Source of the DNA: JBBQVS01 sp963792705
Lineage (GTDB): Bacteria; Chloroflexota; Ktedonobacteria; Ktedonobacterales; Ktedonobacteraceae
Assembly (NCBI GenBank): GCA_963792705.1
Contig: CAWBXD010000014.1
Coordinates: 1 to 64,000, forward strand
Length of the DNA stretch: 64,000 bases
Reading direction: 5' to 3'
This document shows positions 45,590 through 54,401 of this stretch, one piece after another. A program made the translations under genes and the position numbers. Position 1 is the first letter of the stretch. Each line of letters begins with the position of its first letter. The notes under the pieces are model-generated. The model saw only the letters and a program-made list of their open reading frames with translations, did not search any database and was not told where the DNA came from.

Positions 45590-45689
45590 CCATATTGTGG
45601 GATGATAATCCATTATGTGGACAAAATACCTTGTTTTCTCTTGACAGCCGCATAATGTGCATGTTATAGTTCTTTGTACCACAATACGG
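45590..45689. promoter_or_regulatory. promoter with repeated CCA-N5-TGG-like sites, candidate IclR operators
   Basis: TTGACA (45641-45646), 18 bases, TATAGT (45665-45670) reads toward the cyclase-fragment gene. CCATATTGTGG (45590-45600) and CCATTATGTGG (45610-45620) are spaced exactly 20 bases apart, so they lie on the same helix face; CCACAATACGG (45679-45689) is the first site inverted with one mismatch; GCATAATGTGC (45650-45660) in the spacer is a weaker fourth copy. The arrangement spans -35 to +12. Confidence 0.6.
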
Positions 45690-45740
45690 CACTATATTCC
45701 GCGATGCGAACATGTGTTGTCAAGCAAAGGAGCGACGACA

Positions 45741-46142
45741 ATGACTTCATCAACGCGTGACCTTCAGTTCTACGACCTCAGCCACCCCTGGGGACAAGGT
45801 GCTCCACTCTGGCCGTACTTCCCCGATATCAAATTTGAACGTTTTCACTATCACACGAAGTCCGGCGTCCTCTCGCAACAAGCTACAACATTTATGCACA
45901 GTAAAACGCATACCGATGCGCCAGTTCATGTGATTGAGGGTACAGAATTCATGGACGAGGTACCTCTTGAGCGTGCCAAACCCAAGTTTGAAGTTGGCGA
46001 CATCGTAGTCATCAATACGGGTTGTACTAAGGTCGATGAGGATAAACTTGGCGTCAAAACGGGAGAAGGTTTCCTCTCGCGATCGGAAGATGAGATAACA
46101 GCTACGCGTGAGCAACATAAAGTGTTTCATTTTATACATTGA
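45741..46142 (+). CDS. truncated cyclase-family protein
   Basis: A 133-residue protein with the PF04199 metal motif H57-T-D59-APV-H63 and GDIVVINTG at about 86-94, where the family normally continues for another about 120 residues. Here a charged tail of about 40 residues follows (CTKVDEDKLGVKTGEG...) and the frame stops. The second half of the fold is missing and not present in another frame, so it is probably a remnant; a short active form is not excluded. AAAGGAG precedes ATG 45741, so expression looks intact. Confidence 0.6.
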   Translation: MTSSTRDLQFYDLSHPWGQGAPLWPYFPDIKFERFHYHTKSGVLSQQATTFMHSKTHTDAPVHVIEGTEFMDEVPLERAKPKFEVGDIVVINTGCTKVDEDKLGVKTGEGFLSRSEDEITATREQHKVFHFIH

Positions 46143-46173
46143 GTAAAATGTATTTAGAAAGGAGGACTTGTTT

Positions 46174-46704
46174 ATGACAACACAACAACCTGTTCAAGAG
46201 GGCTATTATCAAAGAGAAGATGGTGGATGGGAGATCAGAGCGAATCACGAGATACAAGGTGTGAAACCTGAGATGATCGACTGGTGGTGGGATCATATTG
46301 ATACCACTGAGCGTTACAAATTATGGCATCCAATCGACCATCACTCGTTTGAGTGGCTCGTCTCTCCCCAAAATGGGCATGTCGGAGCGGTTCAGCGTAT
46401 TAGCGAATCGTTTGGTGCCATCGCTTCTCCCCCGATAGACATACGCTGGGAAGATGCTAAAGGTGCGGCGGCTGAGTACGATCATGTACTACTTGCAAGT
46501 AGTGCAATGAACGGCATGCCTGCGGCTGATCTCATGCATGAATATGAGGAAGCTTCTTTCGGCACACGGCTACGTACCCATTTCCATTTTCCTCCTGGAC
46601 CACCAGAGGAATTTATTAACGCCGTTTATCAGCACAATAAGGAGGAAATGCGTAACTTTTCGGCATTCCTACCTGACCTGTATCGTTCGCAAATGGAAGG
46701 ATAA
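46174..46704 (+). CDS. DAPG/phloretin hydrolase-like protein
   Basis: A 176-residue protein starting GYYQREDGGWEIRANHEIQGVKPEMIDWWWDHI and containing ERYKLWHPIDHHSFEW. This matches the look of the DAPG hydrolase family (PhlG, phloretin hydrolase), zinc enzymes that cleave a carbon-carbon bond between an acyl group and a phloroglucinol ring. Candidate zinc ligands are the clustered His residues around WHPIDHH and the Glu in MHEYEEASFGTRLRTHFHF. At 176 residues it is shorter than PhlG (about 290), so a related but different chemistry is possible. A strong AAAGGAGG site precedes ATG 46174. Confidence 0.55.
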   Translation: MTTQQPVQEGYYQREDGGWEIRANHEIQGVKPEMIDWWWDHIDTTERYKLWHPIDHHSFEWLVSPQNGHVGAVQRISESFGAIASPPIDIRWEDAKGAAAEYDHVLLASSAMNGMPAADLMHEYEEASFGTRLRTHFHFPPGPPEEFINAVYQHNKEEMRNFSAFLPDLYRSQMEG

Positions 46705-46884
46705 CTGACAACAGAGAAAGACGGTACTAAGGCAGTGTAGCCTCGTATGGCACATGTAACCTTTGCAGTACTTGAGTATAAAAGTGACGATATACTCAAG
46801 CGGCGTACAACACTTTATGGAAGTTTGGATACGCGAGAACTGGCTCCTTCGGCCAGCATTACTCACAGAAAGAGAAAAATTCTC

Positions 46885-48147
46885 ATGAGAATGGCCTCAC
46901 AGCGAGAATCGTCCACACGCTGGTGGATGTTAGTCCTTCTATCTCTTACCCTGTTGGCACTCACCCTGAATTGGTTTGATATCTCAGCAGCCTTTCCCCA
47001 GATTGGACAACAATTCCACCTGGACATTTCCCAGTTATCCAATCTCATTGCCCTTTTTATTCTTGGCTTTGCCATCTTTCACGTGCCTGCCGGTATGCTC
47101 GCCTATCGTATCGGCGTCAAGAATACTCTGCTCATTGGACTTCTGCTCGAATCGCTCGGTGGTATTGCCTGTGCCTACGCTCCCAACTATGCGTGGTTAG
47201 CTGTCTTGCGCTTCCTCACCGGAGTTGGAGGGTCGTTTATCGTCGGCATGACTCTTGCCCTCATCACCTCCTGGTTTCGTGGGCGCGAACTTGCCCTTGC
47301 GATGGGTATTGCGGCAGGAGCTGCCTTCACCCTAGGTGAGGCTATTGCCCTCTTTGGCTGGGCTGGCCTTGTCCAAATTACAGGATGGTCAACCGCTATC
47401 CTGATTGGTGGAATCGTTGGACTCGTCATCTTTGTGCTCTGTTTGCTCTTCCTACGCGTCCCCAGCCATGAAGCAGAACAACTGGCGGCAGGCAAATTTG
47501 AATGGAAAGCATTGAGACGGGTCTTAGGCAACCGTGACCTCTGGCTCATTGGACTAAGTTTCTTTGGTGTCTATGGTGCAGGATTGGTCACTGCTCAATT
47601 GCTCACCACCTATCTAGGACAGGTCTATCATTTGCCAATCAGTGTTGGCGGCTTAATCGCGGCCGTTTACGTGCTTATGGCAATTCCAGGTTCGATTATC
47701 GGTGGGTTCTTAGCTGATCGGGGCAACAATTTACGAGCAGTGTTCGCGTTGCCTTGGGTCATCATGGGAGTGGTTTTAGTGCTGTTTTCCTTCCTCGGCT
47801 TTCCAGGTGTATGGGTCATGGTCCTCATAGCTGGCATCTGTCAGCAATTTGGTTTCGCAGGATGGGCAGCCGCACCAGGACACTACCGAGACCGTATCAA
47901 CCCTGAAGATGTGGCAACGGCAGAAGGCTTGTTGCTCACCGTTTCTGGCTTAGGCGGCTTCGTCATTCCTGTCATCTTCGGCATCATCGTAGATAGTCGT
48001 GGTTACACTCCCGCCTTTATCTTTGGCGGTATCGTTAGTATTGTCTTTGCAGTGATTGGCTTTGCGGCACGTGAACCAAAGCTCGTCAGCGCAACGGCAG
48101 TAGAGCCGATAGCTTCCTTAGAAGGTGCATTTGAGCCACGCGCGTAA
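46885..48147 (+). CDS. major facilitator superfamily transporter
   Basis: A 420-residue protein with 12 hydrophobic spans and a central charged loop (about 190-215). GMLAYRIGVKNT between spans 2 and 3 and FLADRGNNLRAVF in the second half are the MFS A-motif positions. Its place in the aromatic cluster suggests uptake of the aromatic acid or phenol. ATG 46885 is chosen because hydrophobic homology begins there; the 46 earlier codons look non-coding. The ribosome site is weak. Confidence 0.82.
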   Translation: MRMASQRESSTRWWMLVLLSLTLLALTLNWFDISAAFPQIGQQFHLDISQLSNLIALFILGFAIFHVPAGMLAYRIGVKNTLLIGLLLESLGGIACAYAPNYAWLAVLRFLTGVGGSFIVGMTLALITSWFRGRELALAMGIAAGAAFTLGEAIALFGWAGLVQITGWSTAILIGGIVGLVIFVLCLLFLRVPSHEAEQLAAGKFEWKALRRVLGNRDLWLIGLSFFGVYGAGLVTAQLLTTYLGQVYHLPISVGGLIAAVYVLMAIPGSIIGGFLADRGNNLRAVFALPWVIMGVVLVLFSFLGFPGVWVMVLIAGICQQFGFAGWAAAPGHYRDRINPEDVATAEGLLLTVSGLGGFVIPVIFGIIVDSRGYTPAFIFGGIVSIVFAVIGFAAREPKLVSATAVEPIASLEGAFEPRA

Positions 48148-48175
48148 CAAGTGTCAGCCGAGAGGCTGCGAGAAT

Positions 48176-48226
48176 TTTCCCTACATTTATACGTACCCCT
48201 ATGCATTCTATATAAATGTAGGGAAG
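48176..48226. repeat. 15-bp inverted repeat after the MFS gene
   Basis: TTCCCTACATTTATA (48177-48191) is exactly complementary to 48211-48225, with a 19-base loop. A small CAGCC-GAGA-GGCTG hairpin lies just before (48155-48168). There is no T-run, so it may be a Rho-dependent stop or a processing site. Confidence 0.55.
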
Positions 48227-48393
48227 AACCTTGCGATTTCCTTGCTTCTCTACCACAAATCACCAACTTCCCACAAACTATGGCACACGAGAATTAACGG
48301 CATAATAAATGATATAGTAGATTGTCTCATTCACAAAATATGACACCATTAAGCGGTATGGTACAGTAATTTCACTATGAGAAGGGTTGTACT

Positions 48394-49983
48394 ATGGAGT
48401 TATTCCGTCCGTCGCTCAATTATCCAAACTATCCATATGATGAAATGCTAGCTCGTACAACTGAGCACTTTCCAGAGAACGTTGCGGTAGTCTCCGAAGA
48501 TGTAAATCTCACCTATCGAGAACTGGATGCACTGACGAGCAGTTTTGCTAATGCTTTGCTTGCTCAGGGAGTGAGCAAGGGCCAAACAGTATGTCTCTTC
48601 ATGGCAAATAGAGCTGAATATTTGATCAGTTGGTTTGCCATAGCTCGTATCGGTGCTGTTATCAGTCCCTTAAATCCTTCCTATAAAGAGCGAGAAGTGG
48701 CCTATCAGTTAGACAATAGCGAGGCAGTAGCAGTCATAGTGCAGCAAGAATTCCTACCACTTGTTACCGCTATCCGTTCTGAACTTCCAGCTTTAAAAGT
48801 GGTAATCGTTGTAGGTTCATCAGAAATTACGGCTGCGTCTCATGTAGTAGCTTTCGACCAACTCATTCACGACTATCCACCACTCCTATCAAAACGACCC
48901 AACATTGAATGGGAAGATGTGGTCACACTGCCCTACAGCAGTGGAACAACGGGCTTGCCAAAGGGTGTTCTACTCAGTCATAAAAATCTTGTGTGTAATG
49001 CTTGCCAGTCAATTGCTACTGCCCGTATTACGTCTCAAGACCGCATGCTTGTATTTCTACCCCTGTATCACATCTATGGTATTATGCTGATGGGCTGTGC
49101 GGCAATGTCCGGGGCAACTCTCGTATTGATGGAGCGTTTCGAGGCTGAGCGATCCTTGCAGCTTATTCAAGAGCAAGGCATTACGCTCCTCTATACAGTG
49201 CCACAAGTCCTGTTTGCACTCAGCGAGTGGCCGCAGTTGAACGAGTACGATTTACATACCGTGCGTTTTGCTCAGTGTGGAGCTGCTCCTGTACCCCCTG
49301 TATTAGCACGTCGCTTTCAGGAACGTACACATATTTCAGTTGTAACCTCTTATGGTCTAACGGAGGCCGCTCCTGGAACACATTCAAATCCGGTCTATGA
49401 CCCAAAGCGTATCAAGGTTGAAACAGTGGGACTACCAATTCACGATACACAACAGAAGATCGTTGACATTGAAACAGGGCAGATCGAATTGGGTGTGGGT
49501 GAAGAGGGCGAGTTGATTGTACAGGGACCACAGGTCATGCAAGGCTATTGGAAAGCTCCTCAAGCAACCTCCGAAACACTACGGAATGGTTGGCTCTATA
49601 CAGGTGACATTGGCTTTCTTGATGCGGAGGGATATGTAACAATTACAGACCGCAAAAAGGAGATGATTAAGTTCAAAGGGTTTAGTGTAGCTCCTGCCCA
49701 GATTGAAGCACTGCTCTTAGAGCATCCCTCCGTTGCGGATGTAGCGGTCATCGCTAAACCCGATGCCGAAGCCGGAGAAGTACCTAAAGCCTTTGTACTG
49801 CTCAAAATAGGTTCTGAGCATCAAAGCGAGAGTGATCTATTGGCATGGGCTAATGGTAAGCTTGCCACCTATAAAAATGTACGTGAAATTGAATTCATCG
49901 ATGCCATCCCTAGAAACCCTTCAGGAAAAATCTTACGCCGCGTCCTCAAAGAGCGAGAACGACGACACATGGGGTTGTCTTAA
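48394..49983 (+). CDS. acyl/aryl-CoA ligase (AMP-forming, 4-coumarate:CoA ligase-like)
   Basis: A 529-residue adenylate-forming ligase. The P-loop-like YSSGTTGLPKG (181-191), the YGLTEA adenine motif, GWLYTGDIG and the hinge DRKKEMIKFKGFSVAP are present, and K512 in PSGKILRR is the catalytic lysine. The sequence resembles 4-coumarate:CoA ligases and related plant-phenolic ligases. It would activate a hydroxycinnamate, side-chain or released carboxylate as a CoA ester. AAGGG precedes the ATG by about 8 bases. Confidence 0.85.
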   Translation: MELFRPSLNYPNYPYDEMLARTTEHFPENVAVVSEDVNLTYRELDALTSSFANALLAQGVSKGQTVCLFMANRAEYLISWFAIARIGAVISPLNPSYKEREVAYQLDNSEAVAVIVQQEFLPLVTAIRSELPALKVVIVVGSSEITAASHVVAFDQLIHDYPPLLSKRPNIEWEDVVTLPYSSGTTGLPKGVLLSHKNLVCNACQSIATARITSQDRMLVFLPLYHIYGIMLMGCAAMSGATLVLMERFEAERSLQLIQEQGITLLYTVPQVLFALSEWPQLNEYDLHTVRFAQCGAAPVPPVLARRFQERTHISVVTSYGLTEAAPGTHSNPVYDPKRIKVETVGLPIHDTQQKIVDIETGQIELGVGEEGELIVQGPQVMQGYWKAPQATSETLRNGWLYTGDIGFLDAEGYVTITDRKKEMIKFKGFSVAPAQIEALLLEHPSVADVAVIAKPDAEAGEVPKAFVLLKIGSEHQSESDLLAWANGKLATYKNVREIEFIDAIPRNPSGKILRRVLKERERRHMGLS

Positions 49984-50009
49984 ACAAACAGAAAGCGTGA
50001 AGTAGACTT

Positions 50010-50912
50010 ATGGACATGGACATACAAAACCTGGTAGCAATTGATGTACATACGCATGCTGAAGTATCGCAACGTATTCCTACCGATCCCCTATGGAAAG
50101 CGATGCAAGAAGCCTCAGCAGATTATTTCAAAGATGAAGGCCCTCGACCAACTATTAGTGAGGTTGCGGCATACTACCGAGCAAGAAAGATGGCTTGTGT
50201 CATCTTTCCAGTAGACATGGAGTCTACCACTGGTCAAGTACGTGTCCCTAATGAAGAAGTTGCCGAAGGTGCGGCGGAAAATCCTGATGTGCTCATTCCT
50301 TTTGCCAGTATCGACCCTGCGAAAGGCAAAATGGGAGCACGCGAGGCACGACGCCTTATCGAGCAGTTTGGTGTGCGCGGCTTCAAATTTCACCCCTCGT
50401 TACAAGCATTCTATCCCAATGATCGCAGTGCCTACGACCTCTATGAAGTGATTGCGGAGGCTGGTTTGCCTGCGATATTCCATACTGGACATTCCGGCAT
50501 CGGGACAGGCATGCGAGGTGGGGGTGGTGTACACCTCAAATACTCCAACCCCATGTACCTTGATGATGTTGCCGTGGACTTTCCTGATATGCCAATCATT
50601 ATGGCCCATCCGTCTTTTCCCTGGCAGGACGAAGCTATATCAGTGTGCATGCACAAACCACAAGTCTACATTGACCTTTCTGGTTGGTCGCCAAAGTATT
50701 TTCCACCTCAACTCATTCAGTACACGAATACATTACTCAAGCATAAAGTACTCTTTGGGTCAGATTATCCACTCATAACACCAGACCGCTGGCTAGCTGA
50801 TTTTGAGCAGATTAATATAAAACCCGAAGTACGACCATTAATTCTCAAGGAGAATGCAATCAAGTTGCTTCGCCTCGATGCCTCGCACTTATCAGCCCAG
50901 AAACCATCTTAA
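50010..50912 (+). CDS. amidohydrolase-2 family (ACMSD/resorcylate decarboxylase-like) hydrolase
   Basis: A 300-residue TIM-barrel metalloenzyme. Metal/active-site positions are H14 and H16 (DVHTH), the HTGH segment, MAHPSFPW and FGSDYPLITPDRW. Family members include decarboxylases (alpha-amino-carboxymuconate-semialdehyde, gamma-resorcylate) and hydrolases of aromatic-ring products. With the CoA ligase 26 bases upstream it forms the last pair of the aromatic cluster. The exact reaction is not readable from sequence. Confidence 0.78.
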   Translation: MDMDIQNLVAIDVHTHAEVSQRIPTDPLWKAMQEASADYFKDEGPRPTISEVAAYYRARKMACVIFPVDMESTTGQVRVPNEEVAEGAAENPDVLIPFASIDPAKGKMGAREARRLIEQFGVRGFKFHPSLQAFYPNDRSAYDLYEVIAEAGLPAIFHTGHSGIGTGMRGGGGVHLKYSNPMYLDDVAVDFPDMPIIMAHPSFPWQDEAISVCMHKPQVYIDLSGWSPKYFPPQLIQYTNTLLKHKVLFGSDYPLITPDRWLADFEQINIKPEVRPLILKENAIKLLRLDASHLSAQKPS

Positions 50913-51097
50913 TTTCCTAGCATAGAGTGAAAAGATGAGTGTTGTGTTACCAGATATAAAGTATCCCTCAACCGTGTTGTAAATCTGGTAGCACAACGCC
51001 CATCTTTTAACGTATACTATAGAGAGGAAAAGAAAAATACTTCTAACATGATCTTGCTCGTTCCGTAAGCGTTACCTATCTAAGGAATAGTTGCGTA

Positions 51098-51733
51098 ATG
51101 AAATCTTCTCCCGTTACTTCTGAAACTATCCTGTATCGCAACATGCTCATACAAGAGCGAAAAGCGCAACGTCAACACAGCACTATCATAATGATAGTGT
51201 GCATTACACTACAAGCTCTCTGGTTATTTCTAGGTGGTCTGCTTCCTCAGCGTGGAATACTTTCACTAGATATGTTCCTTTTGCTCTCTCCGTTCGTCTT
51301 CGGACTCCTGGTAGGGTGCTTCGCACTCTTTGGACTTAGAAAATTTCGACGCGCCTACAAGCCCATCACAGAGGACGAAGTTACTCGCCTTCGTCAAACA
51401 GAGCGTGTCCGTCTATTTCAACAGGCGCAGGGCGTTCTTCCCCAGAACTATCGACTTTGGCGCATAGTGCTGGACGTATGCCTTGGTTTGCTTCTTGCTG
51501 CGAGTGGCATTGCCTGCCTTCTGTTTTCTGTCCCTGATAGAGGACTTCTAAAGTACATCTATGCATTTAGCTTACATGGGACGGCACTTTATCTACTCTA
51601 TTCGGCACTCTACACAAAACCGATGCGAGCCAAACAATTAGCTACCAAAAGCATGCAAGAACTCAAACGCCGACTCGCGCTTGGCGAGAAAATGCAGGAG
51701 TCAGAGACGCAAGATATGCACTTACAGCCCTAA
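51098..51733 (+). CDS. four-span membrane protein, unknown
   Basis: A 211-residue protein with spans in two pairs (about 28-48, 60-82 and 124-145, 150-172), a basic loop between them (RKFRRAYKPITEDEVTRLRQTERVR) and a charged C-terminus. AAGGA lies about 12 bases before the ATG. No family recognised. It may belong with neither the aromatic cluster nor the following two-component system. Confidence 0.5.
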   Translation: MKSSPVTSETILYRNMLIQERKAQRQHSTIIMIVCITLQALWLFLGGLLPQRGILSLDMFLLLSPFVFGLLVGCFALFGLRKFRRAYKPITEDEVTRLRQTERVRLFQQAQGVLPQNYRLWRIVLDVCLGLLLAASGIACLLFSVPDRGLLKYIYAFSLHGTALYLLYSALYTKPMRAKQLATKSMQELKRRLALGEKMQESETQDMHLQP

Positions 51734-51921
51734 CAGTTCCTTGCTCATGAGGGAACATGGGCAAGATTTCTAGTAGCGTTTTCGGCTCACTCGACCGACA
51801 GGCAGAAGTATTACAGAAATTGTTGGTAAATATACACCCGTATATACTAGACCGTGGTAGCAAAAGAAAGCAACCCTATCGAGAAGGGATCCCTCGATAC
51901 CATTATACGAACTGATCTTCT

Positions 51922-53295
51922 TTACAGGCAGGGCAAGGTCACAAGAAAGCGACTACCCTTGTCCAATTCGCTTTCAACCTCAATCTTTCCACCGTGTTGC
52001 TCCGTAATGCGTCGTGCTATTGCCAGACCGAGGCCCGCACCCGATTGGAAACGAGCGTTTTCTGCCCTATGGAAGCGGTCGAAAATACTAGACAGGTCGC
52101 TCTGAGGAATTCCAATCCCTGTATCGGCTACCTAAATCGTAACCGTTGTCCCGTTCATGCGTCCACACATTTCTACCCTTCCATTAGCGGCAGTATATTT
52201 GAGGGCGTTATCTAGCAGAATCAGAAAGAGTTGCTTTAAATAGTCGAGATTGCCCCAGACGAGAGCACCTTCTAAACATTCCAAGTCCTTACAGACGAGG
52301 CGCGGTTCATTCCCGCGCTGGCTACAGAGGTCAGCGATGACATCTCGTAGAAGGATAGGTTCATTAGCGGCTAGAACATTCGCATCAGAGCGAGCAAGTA
52401 TCAGTAATTGAGTAACCATACGTGCCATGCGTTCGGTTTCTATACGCATACGCTCCAAGGAACTATCGTGGAACTCCCGGTCAGTTGCACCTACTTTTTT
52501 AATCAAGTCAAGAGAAGAGAGCATGATGGTGAGGGGCGTGCGTAGTTCGTGCGAAACATCAATGAGAAAGTGCGTCTGGAGGTCATTGACTTTCTGTACC
52601 TCTTGGTAGGCATCCTCAAGCGCACGCAACATCCCATTCACGGTAAGAGCCAAACGGTTTATTTCATCGTTCTGTTTACGTGGAAAGAGGCGGCGCGAAT
52701 GATCTTTCGTCGCCGCAATCTCAGCGGCAGTCATGGCTAGCGATTCAAGGGGACGCATCGCTCGACGTATGAGCAGCCAGACTACGATGCCCACACACAC
52801 AAATGCCTCAATGACTCCCGGAATGAGCAGGTTTTTCAGTTGGCCCAATGCGTAGTAAATCGTTTGAGGAGCACGAGCCGCGAGAACATATCCCTGCACC
52901 GTGTGATTGATGATCACGGGTTGACAGTACACAACTAGAAGCATCGTGTCAACCGGTACCTCTTTCATCTGGCCCATTGCGGGAGCATCATGAAAGATGG
53001 GTAACATATGGTTCTCCAGATTGCCCGAACTAGCCAGGACTGCTCCATTCTGACCGCGTACCTGTAGATAGAGGTCCGGTGAGTGGAAGACATCAAGCGG
53101 CGGTATGCACAGCCTTATTTGTCCAGGACACAAGTGAATACGAGCCTGGACGCTACTTGCCTGTTGGTGGACATCCTTGTCGAGCCATTCAATTAAGTAA
53201 CCCTGTATAAGTTGATATACCGTGAGACTGAACACGGTTAACAGAAGTATCAGGAGAAAAAGGAACCACAATGTCAAGCGAGTGCGGATATACAT
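51922..53295 (-). pseudogene. sensor histidine kinase interrupted by an in-frame TAG
   Basis: Read through, the frame is 458 codons. It has two spans (about 7-30 and 158-176), HAMP (177-230), H249 in SHELRTPL, the N-box DNALKYT, then at 52132-52134 a TAG between TVTI and VADTGIGIP. After the TAG the G1 box (DTGIGIP), F-box and G2 box (GAGLGLAIARRI) continue intact to a proper TAA at 51922. The shorter product of 387 residues lacks the ATP lid and should not autophosphorylate. No frameshift accompanies the stop, so the lesion is recent, a sequencing error, or suppressed. The regulator gene ends 4 bases upstream. Confidence 0.85.
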
Positions 53296-53299
53296 AAGT

Positions 53300-53968
53300 T
53301 TATTCCCTCAAGGCGTATCCATACCCTCGAATTGTCTGGATCAGACGTGTCTCCCCCTGTGTCTCAAGCTTCTGACGCAGGTGCCCGATGTACACTTCCA
53401 GCACATGAGTATCGACATCCGAGTTATAGCCCCAGACATGCTCCAGAATTTGCTCACGACTCAGTACTTGCCTGGGGTGGCGCAAAAAATACAACAGAAG
53501 ATTATACTCCTGAGTGGTGAGTTCGATCAGGTGGCTACCACGTCTTACTTCTCTTGTTGTTTGATCGAGTGCCAGATTGGTGTAGACGAGGGGTTCGCCA
53601 CCAGCTTTGTGGCGGCGCAACACTGCTCTGATGCGTGCCACTAGTTCGTCGAACGCAAATGGCTTAGGGACATAATCATCTGCACCCAGATTGAGCGCAT
53701 TGACCTTATCCATCACCTCATCGCGAGCTGTGAGCATAATAATCGCGATATCATCTTGCAGCCGTAAGCGGCGGCACACTTCAAAGCCATCTGGCCCAGG
53801 CAGAGCGATATCCAAGAGCACGATGTGTGGTTGATGCTGTTTTGCTGCAGCCAAGCCCGACACGCCATCTGTAGCTGTATAGACCTCGAACCCTTCAAAT
53901 GCGAGACCACGCTGAAGTAAAGGCAAGATTTGTAGATCATCGTCTACTAATAAGATACGGGTTGCCAT
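53300..53968 (-). CDS. OmpR-family response regulator (MprA-like)
   Basis: A 222-residue regulator. The receiver has VDDD (8-11), phospho-acceptor D53 (LLDIALPG), T of MLTAR and K of YVPKPF; the winged helix ends VDTHVLEVYIGHLRQKLE and IRGYGYAL. ATG 53968 has AAGGA 6 bases upstream. It is coexpressed with the broken kinase, so it may now depend on another phosphodonor. Nested inverted repeats upstream (54211-54261) could be its operator. Confidence 0.9.
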   Translation of the reverse strand: MATRILLVDDDLQILPLLQRGLAFEGFEVYTATDGVSGLAAAKQHQPHIVLLDIALPGPDGFEVCRRLRLQDDIAIIMLTARDEVMDKVNALNLGADDYVPKPFAFDELVARIRAVLRRHKAGGEPLVYTNLALDQTTREVRRGSHLIELTTQEYNLLLYFLRHPRQVLSREQILEHVWGYNSDVDTHVLEVYIGHLRQKLETQGETRLIQTIRGYGYALRE

Positions 53969-54210
53969 GCTTGTTCCTTCATTGTTAAGTTTTCCCCCAA
54001 TCGCTTGATTGAACACAAACTCATCAGCAAACGGACTTCTATCCAACAAAAGGCTTGCATCTGATGCGATTGTACCATACACAATTCCTACACTTCTCTC
54101 GTTCTACTCTTGCTAGACACTCATCTGGTGAGGCGTTTACCTAGTGCAACATAGTGCTATTCACCTGCTCATACAATACCAGACCTTCCTCACTAGAACC
54201 TCACTAGAAC

Positions 54211-54261
54211 CTCAATAGCAGGTAAATGCTTTCATTTACCAGATTGTTACCTGCTATTGAG
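54211..54261. promoter_or_regulatory. nested, mutually exclusive inverted repeats
   Basis: CTCAATAGCAGGTAA (54211-54225) is perfectly complementary to 54247-54261. Inside, GGTAAATG (54221-54228) also pairs with CATTTACC (54233-54240). The GGTAA segment can pair with either partner, so two hairpins compete. It lies in the 430-base gap between the regulator gene and the lipoprotein gene, preceded by repeated CCTCACTAGAA units (54188-54210). Operator or attenuator role is inferred. Confidence 0.55.
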
Positions 54262-54401
54262 CTATTGTTGAGGAAAACATTTTATCCTCTAAATAATACC
54301 TGATAGCGGTACCGCAACACGAAGCAAGATTGTTACGGCGACCACCCAAAAGGTAGTGTATACACAAAACCGCAATAGTGCTTCACAAAGAGAGGATATC
54401 T

